DNA of 64,000 nucleotides from Saccharum officinarum (Eukaryota > Streptophyta > Magnoliopsida > Poales > Poaceae), in NCBI GenBank assembly GCA_020631735.1, contig CM036223.1:9896191-9960190 (forward strand), read 5' to 3'. Below the pieces are notes generated by a model. That model saw only the letters and a program-made list of their open reading frames with translations. It was not told where the DNA came from and did not search any database. A program made the translations under genes and the position numbers. How positions within the stretch are numbered: the first letter of the stretch is position 1; each line of letters starts with the position of its first letter. Shown here piece after piece: positions 23,401 to 34,900 of the stretch.

Positions 23401-24974
23401 AAATCAAGGATCCCAAGCAGATAGAAGTGGAGCAGATATAAGTGTTAATTAGCAAATATAGATGGTCACCGTGGCACATCTCCATGGACTAAAAACAGTT
23501 GTGGACATAACACAAAAGTCTAGGCATCTAAAGAAAATGTTGGATTTTCCTTTTGATCAAGATTGACTAAGAGAATCTCTCAGATGAAATGCATACACAC
23601 ATGATCTTGATTTTACCAGAAATAATCAATTTCTAGAACTGATCTTCTTACAATGGATGGAAAACCGGACAATTACCAGCAGCTAGAAGCTAGTGCTCCA
23701 AGTGATCAATGAATCAACATGCATAAGATTAATTTGGCACAGGCAGAGTTATTTCAAGTATCCAAGCAATTTGAATGGCTACCACGAAAACATACATAAT
23801 GAAGATAAATGTACTGTACACAGAAAAGGGGGAAACGACACGTTTATGCTTACGAACATACTAAATTATTATGACATAAATAATAGTTATCCAAAAGAAG
23901 ATGGCACTTATCACTTTCCACACCAGAAAAATGAAGCTAAATAATCATGTTAGACATGCATGTCTCAAACCATAGGCTGGAATCAATATGCCGAAATGTC
24001 AAACTTAATAACCCTAGGACATCAGGTACAAATGAAACGGCTGGGTAACTGAAAAGAAGGTAATGCATTGAGCAATCACAGCACAGCAATGCGGTAGTGT
24101 ATTTAAATGAAAGAATGTCAGAATTTTGCACACAACGTCAATAAATGCCAGACACTCAATATACGCCAGACACTCAGACAGAGTATCCTAGGCCCCAAGA
24201 GGCCTGAGGCATCAGAGAAGGAACTTCGGGCGATAAGCACATAAGAAAGCATTGAACCAATCCAAATGACGTGATGCTGCCACTGGGCAGAACGCTGAGA
24301 ACCTAAGAAAAGATCCCCCATGGAATGGACTGTGTAGACATGGGGTCTTCATCAGATAGCACGAAGTCAAACGACCCTGGCTGTAATCGACAAACCGAAA
24401 TGTCAACTTGATGAGCCTAGGACAGCAGGTACAAAATGGAATTGGGAAGTGAAATGGAGCCGATGCATCAAGCAGTCACAGCAGAGCAAAGCAGTCACAT
24501 ATGTAAACGAAAGGAGATTAGAATTCCCAACAAAAAGGCATCATATCATATTCATATAGAGAGAGTGGCATCGGGGGTGGAACTTTGGGCAATGAGCGCA
24601 TCAGAAACCATGGAACCGATCCAAATCGGCGAGAACCTAAGAAACGATCCCCTCCAATGGCATGGACCGCGTAAAAACGGGATCTTTAATCGATCGCGCG
24701 AAGTCAAACGGCCCCGAATCGGACCCAGGCGTCAAACGCCCCAGGGGGAATGAAAGGATACACCGTCTTGAAGGCGCCCTTGCCAAGAACCTCCGTGTAC
24801 TGCAAGAGTGCGGAATGCGTGAGCACGGGAGCGGGGGGCGAGGGATCAGAGGCCGAATCGAGCGGAGGCGGGGAGGGTGGTCGGGAAGGGAGGCGTTACC
24901 CGCCCGTAGCGGCCGGTGGGGTCGACCTCGGCGAACTCCGGCTCCGTCTCCGTCTCCGGCGGCGTGGGTGGCAT
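14424..24974 (-). CDS. WNK: WNK-family kinase, right contig piece (exons 1-8, partial 9)
   Basis: Exons on the minus strand: 24900-24974 (ATG at 24972-24974), 24762-24799, 23156-23383, 22489-22712, 16812-16969, 15360-15540, 15188-15265, 14940-15086 and partial 14424-14844. Exon 1 encodes 25 aa beginning [14 protein letters not shown]. The 38-nt exon 2 gives the glycine loop GKGAFKTV; its Lys (K36) is the catalytic Lys that WNKs move into this loop. Exon 3 continues with [19 protein letters not shown]. Splice phases match the left piece exactly. In partial exon 9 a 1-nt deletion near 14460 breaks the frame; the left piece is intact there, so a sequencing error near a contig end is likely. The real gene is probably exons 1-2 from here plus exons 3-9 of either copy. 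Confidence 0.92.
15906..16065. mobile_element. Stowaway MITE, second copy
   Basis: Duplicate of 5776-5935 with the same inverted ends and TA flanks. Confidence 0.92.
17433..20665 (-). pseudogene. Copia Pol, frame-broken second copy
   Basis: Same domains as 7101-10625 but split by small indels. 17433-18665 carries RT and RNase H and 18824-20665 carries protease and integrase. A 3-nt in-frame deletion lies near 18347. Frameshifts fall near 18650 and 18750 and in the 18873-18935 cluster. The amber stop after DNVSAV is shared with the left copy, so that mutation predates the split or the reads. Extra breaks are mostly homopolymer changes and may be base-calling errors. Confidence 0.85.
21008..22270 (-). 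pseudogene. Copia Gag, second copy
   Basis: 21008-21925 joins the Ala-rich N-terminal part and the UBN2-type domain in one frame, which the left copy breaks. ATG at about 22268-22270 begins [15 protein letters not shown]. The in-frame TGA between the two parts is present here as well. A 1-nt difference at 21150 and others shift the C-terminal part. Confidence 0.75.
22886..23096. mobile_element. Tourist-like MITE, second copy
   Basis: Duplicate of 12756-12965 with one extra C near 22910. Confidence 0.8.
23985..24707. repeat. Diverged tandem duplication in WNK intron 2
   Basis: About 23990-24377 and 24397-24707 share ordered blocks. Both start CCGAAATGTCAA, followed by CCTAGGACAnCAGGTACAAA, then AATCACAGCA-like, GAGAACCTAAGAAA-GATCCC and GCGCGAAGTCAAACG-like segments. 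Together they look like an old tandem copy. The left contig ends within the start of the second unit. Confidence 0.7.
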
Positions 24975-25330
24975 CGCGGGAGGGCGGCGGGCGGGCTGGG
25001 GAGGTTTGCCGTTTTGGGGCCGTCGCGGCTGGGCGCTTAATTGGGATCACAGGGGGCTCGCGCTCGCCTCCCTTTCCGGCCGGAAAGCAACCTTTCCTCT
25101 CCTGAGTCTTGAGAGAGAGTTGTGTGGGAGACTGAGACCCGACGACTCCACCTCGACCCACCACGGCACCACCCCAGACGACAACTCCAACTGCGACTGC
25201 GTGCTGGCGTACTCGATCGACGTCGTGTGAAGGAGACGAAGGTCAGAGTGAGTCTCGAGGATCTGTCAGTCTGTCATCTCCGCTGCACGGCACGGGTTGA
25301 AATTGGGAAGGTAAATTGGTCACTATGAAG
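24975..25330 (-). promoter_or_regulatory. WNK 5' leader and promoter region
   Basis: GC-rich DNA directly upstream of the WNK ATG on the minus strand, becoming AT-rich beyond about 25330. No TATA box or transcription start can be set with confidence. Short plus-strand ORFs here lack recognisable motifs. Confidence 0.4.
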
Positions 25331-25833
25331 AAGCTGCACTCTGGCAAAGCTACATGTCCTAATTGCACAGTACTGCGAGATGAACATTTTAAGCCTAGTT
25401 AGTCAAAATTTGGATAATTTTACCAATACAAACGAAATGCTACAGGAACTGATATAGTGTCATTCACCGAACTAAACGATAGCTATCAGTTAAGGACATG
25501 TTTATGTTGAATACCATAAACTTATTGTTAGCTACTTAATTTAGCTTAAATTAGCTTATAGTGTATTTAAATAGAAATGCTAATAGATGAGCTTTTTAGT
25601 TAGGTCTTCTTCGACTGACTGTTAGAAACTAGCCAGACAACCATAATTAATTTAGACTAATTTTTAGTCCAACTAGTAACTAGACTTATGTATCCAACAA
25701 GTTTTAAGTGTCACTATGGGATGTGAGTTGATCAAACTCTTTAAAATTTGATTAGATTCATATAAAATGTTAGCAATGTTTATATCTCCAAATATGTTTA
25801 TTATGAATATATTCAAAGATTCATTTAATTAAA

Positions 25834-26138
25834 CTCCCTCTATCCCCCAAAAAATCAATTCCTACAATCTATGCAAGTCAAACTATTTTAAGTTCGACTA
25901 ACTTTATAGGAAATAGTAACAACATCTATGACACAAAATGACCACATTATGAAAATATATTGTATGGTATATCTAATGATACTAATTTGATGTTATAAAT
26001 TTTGATGTTTTTTTCTAAAAATTTAGTCACATTTTGAAAAAAAAAATTGACTTAAGACGACTCTTATATATTTGGTCAAAGTTAAAAATATTTAACTTAT
26101 CGGGAAGTGAGAATCACTTATTTTTGGGACAGAAGGAG
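25834..26138. mobile_element. Stowaway-like MITE, diverged
   Basis: Left end CTCCCTCTATCCC and right end GGGACAGAAGGAG are imperfect Stowaway inverted repeats. The AT-rich body contains the ATGATACTAATTTGATGTT segment common in grass mariner-type MITEs. The TA flank is not preserved. Confidence 0.65.
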
Positions 26139-26235
26139 TCATTTGTCTTAAAATAAATCAACTTTTATAGTTATAGACAAGTATCTATAGTCCATCATCC
26201 ACAGGTCATTTGACATTCCACGCTGATTTTCTTTG

Positions 26236-26338
26236 CCCCGTTCGTTTCACTGAAATTTGGCTTATGCTGATTTGTTGTGAGAGGAAAATATTTTTCATTT
26301 GCTAAAAAGTACTGCTGAAGTAGTTCAAGCAAACAGGG
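26236..26338. mobile_element. Short MITE with CCCGTTCG/CAAACAGGG ends
   Basis: CCCCGTTCGTTTCACTG at the left is mirrored by AAGCAAACAGGG at the right. About 103 bp, hAT-like in style. It abuts the next MITE directly. Confidence 0.55.
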
Positions 26339-26563
26339 TTGTGTTTGGTTTGTGGAGCCACCTCATACTTCATAAGGTAATGTATCATTAGTTCATCCCA
26401 CGAATTTTGATGGAATCAACTCATTCATCATGCATATACTAATTATTAGCTTGTGATGAATGAGATGACGATGAATCAACTCATTTCATTCCACGAACCT
26501 AATAAAAAAGCAAGGTGTGAGAAGAAATAGACCACCTCATTTATCGAACCAAACACACCTTTA
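26339..26563. mobile_element. Tourist-like MITE, third family member
   Basis: TTGTGTTTGGTTTGTGGAG at the left and CGAACCAAACACACC at the right. Internal blocks such as CATGCATATACTAATTATTA match the intron-3 MITE of the WNK gene. A further fragment of the same family lies at about 26651-26705. Confidence 0.75.
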
Positions 26564-26980
26564 CTCTTTCTCCATTCACATCTCGTCGTTTCTTGGCCAT
26601 AAGAGGTCAGGGTTTGGGGGTGGCAAAAGCAAATAAGAATCATTGATCATATAAGCCAAAAGTGAGGAGTGAGAAGAAATGGATCACCTCATTCATCAAG
26701 CTGTTTAATATGAGAAAGTTGCTTCATTCTATTTAGAGAAAGTGTTGTGTGTGAACGAAGTTCACCTTGGTTGCAATTTTGACTGCTTATGTATTGTAGC
26801 AAATAATCACGTTCCAAAATTACACATTTGGGCAATGGCATTTTCAGTTTGTGTTACCAGTTTACCACCTTGGCCTGATGCTTATGTATGTCAAGGGCCA
26901 AGTTAGTGAATCACTACCTTGGTCCCTTTTTTTTTTGTCCAACACTACCTTGGCCCTTGAGATACGGGATATATATTTAG

Positions 26981-27137
26981 GTGTGAGGCGTCTGTGGCGA
27001 CTTCGTGAATCTCAAGATATACTGGCTCAGTCCTTCGGAGATACTCATAGGGGTAGGGTTTGCGTACGTGTGTTCATAGGGGTGAGTATGCGTGCGTGTT
27101 GTGGGTGTTTGCGTTGTACTGTGTAATTGTAAAAAAA
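26981..27137 (+). mobile_element. 5'-truncated SINE (3' half)
   Basis: GAGGCGTCTGTGGCGAC...GTACTGTGTAATTGTAAAAAAA matches the 3' half of the fuller SINE at 58908-59177, including the end GTACTGTGTAATTGnA plus A tail. The tRNA-like head is missing. Confidence 0.75.
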
Positions 27138-28550
27138 CGGTGTTTGATTAGTGATAGGATAAATAAAACTATTTAATATAAGGAAGCTTATCTCTCTCAC
27201 AAATTTTTTTTGTTCTTGTGTTTAAGCCCAGCTGTAAGCTTATGGCCCGCTTTTTCTCTCTCCTCCACCTCAACATTCAGCCTGCTTAACGCTGGTCATT
27301 TATACTTGCTCTTATAAAGTTTATTTAGTGCATTTGTTAGAACTGGGCTTTCTGATCGAGATTGTCTCGAGCGCCTGCACGCAGGATGGCACATGGTACT
27401 CTTGAGAAATTCAAGGTGCATTTATAAAGCATACGCTGATGACAGGCTACCTAGGTTTGGTGCTTTATCTTAACTAGTAAACGTGTCCGTGTGTTACAAT
27501 AGGAGGAAATCAAAACTTATATCTCTACTTAGTTACTAATATGTATATTTTGCATTTAATCCATCGGTAATGAAGTAATAATTACATTATAGGACATTGA
27601 CCGTTTATAAAAGTGTAATTTAGAATAATGCCAGCCAAATTAGCAAATTTCTTATATCGTGCAAAAATCAATAGAAATATATAAACATACTTAATTATCC
27701 ATGAAAGAGCGGAAAAGTTCACTGGAAAAGAGGAATCCCTACAGGCAACCCGCCTCGCTCGCTAGGGCTCCGCCATAGCGGCCGCGTCCGCTTCGCCGTT
27801 GCTGGTGTCTGCAGCAGCTACCTCGCCCGCGTCTGCCACCTCCTCCCCACCCCCTGCACCTTCTCTGCTCGCCTCCCCACCCCAACAGGTTGTCGTGGCC
27901 GCCTCACCGCCTGGCCACCACCGCCTCCCGTGACGTCATATCTGCTAGAGGCGCAACCCCCCGTCGCCGCTTCCCTGTTAGATTGGACAACAAACTGCCT
28001 AATATTTCTATTGATTTAATTAATTAGACCATTATCTAATCTAGGTTACAATAAGAATAATTTTTATTCTTAATCAAATTACATCAATAATTTAGTAGTA
28101 TGAATATTTGATTATTAAGAATTAGGGAAGGATGAATGATCTAAAGACCCATAATATTGTGTTTATTACTTTTTTTGTTTATAAGAAAAATCATGAGAGA
28201 ATCGGGAAAACAAATGACATACAGAATAATAAGGGAAAGGGCATGAACGGACTTTGATAGTCTAGAAAAGAAAAAAAGGAAAAAGAAGAAGAAAAACAAA
28301 AAGAGGAAATCAGGAAAAGAAGTGGAATGAATACGAAAATGAAAAATGGATCGGATACAATAACTGATTAGAGATATAATCTAAAAAACGGGAAAAGACC
28401 AAATAGATAACGGAATAGGAAAAGAAAAAAACCGAATTTATTATATATATATTGTAATCGTATTGAATATGAATTTTCTTTTTTTTTGTGTTGGAGTATG
28501 GACTCTTTGGTTAATACGTTTTGGACATATCGCACTAGATATGAGCACGG
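27138..28550. other. Intergenic DNA with a Helitron 3' terminus
   Basis: AT-rich spacer with a GC-rich block at about 27720-27980 that looks like gene-derived filler but has no recognisable protein. The Helitron end at 27474-27503 is listed separately. A purine-rich stretch lies near 28240-28440. No gene seen. Confidence 0.5.
27474..27503 (-). mobile_element. Helitron 3' terminus (element extends right)
   Basis: On the minus strand the sequence runs TGTAACACACGGACACG then TTTACTAG, followed by host T at 27473. The CTRR end, host T and upstream CACGGRCA block match three other termini in this window. The 5' end was not found. Confidence 0.6.
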
Positions 28551-28571
28551 GTTGTGTATATATAAGTCCGG

Positions 28572-30913
28572 TGAAAGGTCCTTGTCTGGTTTTGGTAATT
28601 GAGTGACAACTTAAGTGGACTAATATGTGGTTATGTGAGATACACAGGAGATTAGTCCACATGTGATGGTGTCATGAAGGAGCTCATTGCATATGAGACA
28701 TGACATGGAGTCATGTGGCCAAGGTGGCGAAGATCAAGATGAGGCTTGACTTGATGGACCGGTTGCTAGGGTGAAGGGCAAGTTGTGTGATGGCTTGGCG
28801 CCGAAGGACCGAGGCAACGGTGAAGAGCAAGTGAGGTCAAGATCGATGAACCAATACGGTCACGTGATGATATGAAGTGGATCATATCATTTATGATATG
28901 GTTGGTGCATGTGTTGCATCAACATCGGAGGAGATGGAGTGGAATGTGCAAGACAAAGGTATAACCTAGGGAATTTCCATTTCACCGGTCATAGGTGTGT
29001 AGAGAAGTTGATGACCGGGTTTAGGATAGATGTCCGTACTATCAAGAGAGGCAAACTTGTTTGCATATCGGTCATCTAGTGCCACTTGAGCGATCTAACT
29101 TTGCATACGTGTTAGGATCGAGTGGCGAGGCAAGTTGAGTGCCTAACCCTTTGAAAATGTTTGTGAAAAGCTAACACACATGCACATTGTGGTATACACA
29201 TGGTGGTGTTGGCACATTTGCAAAGGAGAAGATGTTGGAGTTGGTGTTGATCAACTTGGAGAAGAGAGAAATGTTTTTCGGTGTTCTCCGGACACTAGGA
29301 TGACTCTTAGAGTGGAATACTGATTTGATCCATTGTGAATTGGATCAAGTGCTTTAGTGGGTTGTGTAGCCCTCTGAGTAAGCTTTCTAAAATATCCAAG
29401 ATCATCGAAATCGGAGTTCGGAGCTAAGAGTTATCGCCGTTTTACCGAAGGGTGGTCTGTGACCGGACTCGTGACCACCGCGTCCGGTCAGTTTCGACCA
29501 CCGCGTCCGGTCAGTGTTTTTCGTGGGCGAAAGTGACCGGACGCTGCAGCGAGTCCGGTCAGTGATGACCAGACGCGTCCGGTCAGTGATGACCGGACGC
29601 GTCCGGTCATTTCGGGAGCTTGCTGGAACCTCTCTGTTCGCTGTTTCGCTGCGACCGCCGTGTCCGGTCCCGTTAGTGACCACCGCGTCCGGTCAAAACA
29701 AGTTTGTACGCGCGAAAACTAGCCGTTGGAGCAAGCTACTGACCACTGCGTCCGGTCAGTTTTGACCACCGCGTCCGGTCATCCCGAAAATGACCCAGTG
29801 AAGGGGTAACGACTCTATTTGACCGTGGGGTTATAAATAGATGCCTTGGCCGGCCATGGCCGGTAGCTGAGCACACTATAGTCTTGGTGACTTGTGTGGT
29901 AGTGCTTGGGAGCCATCTAACTCACTCATGCCTGATAGTGTTCATCGGATCGAGTGAGAGAGCGATTCTAGTGCGTTGCTTTGAGAGATTGCATCGTGTG
30001 GCACTAGGTGATCGTGTTGCAAGCCCGTGGTGCTTGTTACTCTTGGAGGTTGCCACCTCCTAGACGGTTTGGTGGCTTGTGGCTCCGTCGAAGCTCGCAA
30101 GAAGATTATGCGAGGCTCCGGAGAAGCTTTGTGAGGGGGATTGTGCTCACCCCGCGGGGATCGCGAAGAGCAACTCTAGTTGAGCGTGTCATTGAGCTAC
30201 CACACTTTTTGGTGGGTTCTTACGGTGCCTTTTGAGAGGCTCGGTGTGTGACCGATTAGCTGCCGAACCACGAAGTGTTGGTCGACACAACGGGGACGTA
30301 GCTTGGTGGCAACCAAGTGAACCTCGGAAGAAATCACCGTGTCAACATTGTCTACTCTTCTCGGTGGTTTGCTTTCGTGCAACACAAGCTTGCATTTACT
30401 TTCATATATACTTGTGCTTGTGTAGTTGCTCTCGTAACTAGTTTGCTTAGGTAGCTTGTTAGTTATCTTCTTGCTTGTGTAGCTAGAAGTATCCCCTTTG
30501 CGTGGCTAATTCGGTTTGTGTAACCTTGTTAGTCACATTGCTTAGTTTGTGTAGCTAAGTGTTTTGTGCTCTTTAATTTGGCATTAATTGTTTTGTTATT
30601 GAGCATTGCTAGTGAGCTTAGGAGCTTTGTGCTTTTGCTTCACTAGTTGTGTAGGAGCTCCCTCTTGCGTGCAAAGTACTAGTGCATAGGTTTATGTGAC
30701 CTTGCTCTAGAATTGATTAGGTGAGCTCTTGGTAAGCTTAGCACCTTAGTTGATTAATTAGGATCTTTGCAAGGTGCTAGAGAACTTAGATAGAGGGGTG
30801 TAGTCTTGGCTAGACCGATAAGTTTAATTCCACATTTATTTTGGTTAGCCAACACGTTTAAGTTTTAGAAATGACTATTCACCCCTCCTCTAGTCCGCCA
30901 TCTCGACGCTTCA
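28572..30913 (+). mobile_element. Gypsy-type solo LTR with intact 5-bp TSD
   Basis: The block starts TGAAAGGTCCTTGTCTGG and ends CATCTCGACGCTTCA (2342 bp). TCCGG directly flanks both sides (28567-28571, 30914-30918). No internal coding region or second LTR is present, so it is a solo LTR left by LTR-LTR recombination. The end CACCCCTCCTCTAGTCCGCC resembles long grass Gypsy (Tekay/Del-like) LTR ends; that lineage is from memory. It contains an array of GTCCGGTC motifs at 29480-29780. ORFs within it are not real genes. Confidence 0.88.
29480..29780. repeat. GTCCGGTC motif cluster inside the solo LTR
   Basis: Nine GTCCGGTC copies in about 300 bp, several in the longer form ACCACCGCGTCCGGTCA, plus the inverse GACCGGAC. 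CpG-rich and able to form hairpins. Confidence 0.85.
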
Positions 30914-31010
30914 TCCGGACGGAAGAAACTCTCTAATGTCCAGTAGTTAGAGGGAGACGGATAAAAAAAAAGGATGGACGAAAAAAATAACCGTAAATTT
31001 TGTCCATTTA

Positions 31011-31625
31011 TTATTAGGTATAGATTCAGCATATTTAACGTCCTTATTAACCTCACCATCCATTTTGGTTTCAATTTTCCTCTGTTTGCAGTTTGCACAT
31101 CAGAATTTAATTCCAGTTTTCCGTTTCAGTTACACTTATTTAATCTAACATATATAGGATGATGAAGGATGTCAGCGTATATTACATGCAAAAATAAGAT
31201 GATGACAAGCAGTTCAGTTTACTGAGAATATAATGTACATACAAGGTTAGGCTGGTTCACTGGGGAGTGGGGACTACATTAGTCACTCATGTTGAAAAAA
31301 AATGGGTTCATCCAATCTGATGCAGTATTTCTTTGGGATAATGTACAAAGCTCCTGCTGGTTAGAGAATATATATAGAAACACATGGATGATTGGTTGAG
31401 TTGTATCCTACGGTCTACCATGGAATCAGCTCTCATGCTAAGATTTGCATCTCGGATATTTATTTTAGATTACAACTACAAATATTCAGATAAAGAAAAG
31501 CACTTATCCGAGATCAAAAAATTCCGTTTCAAACTTTTTACATTTGATTGTTTAGGGTCTCAGATATTCACTACAATATTCAATAAAGTGAATACAAAAT
31601 AACATAATAGTGCACTTAGGCATAA
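31011..31625. other. AT-rich intergenic DNA, no gene seen
   Basis: No conserved protein motif or terminal repeat pair was found. ORFs are short and of random composition. Confidence 0.5.
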
Positions 31626-31629
31626 GTTA

Positions 31630-31711
31630 CTTTGAGGTGTAGTGGTAAGTGCACTTCACCTGAAGCCTTATGTCACAAAGTTTGAATCCTAGGAATGCGT
31701 AAAAAAAGGGA
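31630..31711 (+). mobile_element. SINE-like tRNA-derived head
   Basis: TGTAGTGGTAAGTGC resembles a pol III A box and GTTTGAATCCTAGG a B box about 40 bp on, followed by an A run. It does not fold as a full tRNA, so it is called a SINE fragment. Confidence 0.5.
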
Positions 31712-31973
31712 TTTCATTGAGTTATGTTTTTTTGCTCTTACTTTATATTTTTTGGGGTTTGCTGGTCCTCAAAGAAACTAATTTCGTTCGTCGTTAGGAA
31801 TGTTTGTAAGGAATTCATCCTTGAGTGCCAAAATCGAAGAAAAGTATTTCATTTTTCTTGTCCTCTACCCTTGACGAAATTTGATCGACGGTTTATAGCC
31901 CATGATTATTTTCTCGGCGGTTTTTTTGCACTCAATGTAATTCAGGATTCTGATAGCACCACGAAAGAAAACT

Positions 31974-34900
31974 AAATACTGATAGCTACTACTTAAAAGT
32001 ACTGGTAGATACTTCTCCCACGACTAGAAAGAACGGAAAAGGAGACGATTGTTTGGTGCGACATTAGGCTGGTGTTAGCGTGCGGCCTCCCCTTGCGATC
32101 CCTGCATCCCGCTCGCTCGGTCCCCAAAACGCACACACAAGGAAACCATCCGGGCACACAAGGAAAGCCCTCAAATGCCATCGGACAACTCCCAAATCAG
32201 AGACAGCAAAAAAAAACCCGACCAAGACGAGCGCCTCCGTCCTCCCCCACCGCCGCCGCCCCTCCCCTCCCACGACACCTCCAACGATGGCGGCGACGAT
32301 CCCCGCCGTCATCTCGATCCCCACTGCCCCTGCGCCAACGCCGAGTCTCGTCGGCGACGATCCCCGCCGGCGCCGCCAATCGTGGTCGTGGAGGCCGGTC
32401 GGGCGGCAGCGGAATCCGGCAGGGAGCGCACGCGGTCCTCCCCCCGATCCGGTTCGACCGCACGCCAAACCTGGCCCGTCGCCGTCGTGGTATTCGAGGC
32501 CGGGCGGGCGGCAACGGAAGCCGGCTGGCCACGCGCGTCCTTCACCCTAGCCTGGCTCGTGTCATCGTCGGTCCTCCGCTCCTGCCGCACTTCATCTCCA
32601 TCCCGTCGTGCGAGGAGCACCACCAGCTGTGCCAATCCCATCTCTTCCCTTCCTGTTGTGCGAAACCGAGCACCCAAACCCTACCTGATGTTGTCCCGTT
32701 GGCCTGCTTTTCATGTTTCCTGATCCTGTGATCTCTACCAAATGTAGTCGAGCCACTATGAAACGGATCTAGAGGAGATGACACATCTTAAGGCAGGAAT
32801 TCATTCAACACTTGAAGGTACTCCATCATGTGTGCGATCTGCACACCAAGTTATGTCTGATTTAGGGCAGATATTTACTTATTTGTGATACCTCCAACCC
32901 TTAAGAATTAAGGGTACTCTTAGTTTTTAACTAATTTGTGTTAGTGATCTGATTACAGAGCAATGCAATTCAGATTCTGGCATATCTAAATTGTACCAAT
33001 AAACCACAACATGTTCTGAAACTGGTTTCTCTGATGCTACCCATGGTTCAGTTTTCTTGCAGTACTGTAGGTTTCATATGCCCGCCCCATCAAGCCCACA
33101 GGTAAGACGGGTTTGATTCATTTCTTCCTTCCCTTTCGTGGGCTTTGTCTATTTCCTTCATTTTCTTCCTCGATCTGAATTGATTCAGGGGGGTGATTTG
33201 CTTGCAAGGCGCTGAGCTTCACTGCTCTCGTCCATCTCACCCCGGTAGTGACCGGCTTCCAAAGAGGTAGTGCTCTATCATTTGTGATGCGCTCATGTGT
33301 TTCTTAATTGCAAATGGGTACCATCGCAGCATCGCTTGAATGATCAGTTGGCAATTTGTGTCTTTAGGAATTTAGAAGAATCTGAATGAGATCAACATGT
33401 ACTCGTAGATGTGTTGCTCCTAATAAAATGACATCTACAGACGGATGCTTCCTATATTATTTCATCACTTGTTTAGTTTAGCTTTTGTGTTATGTTACAA
33501 TAATGTTTCTGCGCGAACATAAAACTTTTGCAGTTTTGAGATATCCAAACACTTTACGTGTTTATGTCAAAACACACCATGGCCATCCTTGTGTCCAGAT
33601 AACTTATGTTGTGTTCCGTTTGCAGGAACATGAAAAAGATTTGCATGACAGCATAGGAGACTGATGCAAGACAGCATAGGAGACTGATGCAAATCGAGTT
33701 ATTTGAGGAATTCTATGTTCTGTGCTTCCATTTTATGTCACTTATGCTACTATTATTAGCAGGTATTATCTCACTTATGCTGGTGCCTACGCTGTTTTGA
33801 GTATTGTACTTCCAAGTAAAAGCAGTTAATACTACCTATTATATGTTTGACTATGAGGAGTGTGTTGGTGCTCCAATTAACTCATGATGACATTAGAATA
33901 TAGGGTAGAGTATACTGTCATTCTATGGCAAGTCACTATTGATTTAGCGATGCTCGGTCTACTTTTAGTACTCATGATTCATTTTAGGATTATTAGTAAT
34001 TATTACAGTCATAAAGCTTGAAAAGTGAACTTTATCCTCTATTGGAAACATCTGGTTGGAAACAAGGAAGGCCATTCCTGCTCTGTTGGGTTGATATGTA
34101 TCTAAGCAAGCAGTATATTCATCCATCCAACAAATTGGGAACAATTCAATTAACAAAAGAAATTTAGCTAAAAGAAATGTTAATATGACATATTAGCCCT
34201 TTTTTCTCCTTTCAGCAAAGAGACTCCCTAGTTTTGATAAACAAGAGGGGTCCTCAAAGGAAAATATGAGGACGGTTTCAGAGTGCAATTGAAATATCAG
34301 AACCTTTCCAGTAAAATCGCATCATGACATTCCTTTTTTTTTAAAAAAAAAGTGCTTTCTAGATAAAGAGACCTTAAGAAGAGTTGTTTACATTAGAAAT
34401 GTGCAAATGTGATAGCAAGTTTCTTTTAGTAGTCAGCTATAGATAATTGACTTTGGCTAACTTCCAATTTGTCAATACTTTCCAAAATGCTTCTTAAAAA
34501 TTATGCAGCTTAGCTGCAATAGAAGAGCTAAATGATATGTGGTTTGAGTTCTCTTAAAAAATCCAATTACATTATGCAGCAAAGGGTTACTTAAGCTTCT
34601 GAAATCTTCAGGGACTACTTAAGGCTTGATATTTTACACATGTATCCTTTTGCAGAAGAAGCCTGTATCAGCCCCACATTTCTCCCAGCCCAACACGATC
34701 TGAGTATAACTTGGCATTCGACTGGATGCTTCTTGGGAAAAAGCGAGACAATCATTTCAGAATACTTCACAAGGTTGGCACAATTCTATTGAAGATTTGT
34801 ATCCATGCTATTGTCTTGTGTCTCACATTCATGCATTAATTTGTGTGTCCAATCAATTTGCAGGAACACAAAGAAGCCAGGAAAGGTTTGCAAGTCTAGG

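Larger units (their letters stand above)
14424..24459. repeat. Near-identical second copy of 4291-14323
   Basis: These 10036 bp match 4291-14323 (10033 bp) throughout: same exons, same Stowaway and Tourist MITEs, same Copia with the same TAATC duplication. Differences are few. Most that I compared are 1-nt changes in G/C or A/T homopolymers, with a messy cluster at 18873-18935 against 8753-8810. The match runs from the first base after the gap to the last base before it, which is how two overlapping contig ends would look. Confidence 0.95.
28550..31010. mobile_element. (TA)n-linked short element split by the solo LTR
   Basis: With the LTR removed, TATATATAAGTCCGG joins ACGGAAGAAACTCTCTAATG and runs to about 31010. 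Its order of blocks (TCTCTA, GTAGTTA, GACGGA, GATGGAC, AAATTTTG) matches the sequence between two TA tracts at 52569-52660. Both copies start right after a TA run. Confidence 0.55.

Noticed and set aside
3901..24974. Two tandem WNK kinase genes
   Set aside because: Each copy is incomplete at the 100-N gap, and the copies share one transposon insertion and TSD; contig overlap explains this better.
29402..29765. Arg/Thr-rich ORFs in the solo LTR
   Set aside because: They come from the repeated GTCCGGTC motif.
32072..32731. Pro/Arg-rich 219-codon ORF
   Set aside because: GC-rich low-complexity DNA open in several frames; no conserved motif. Kept only as possible Helitron cargo.
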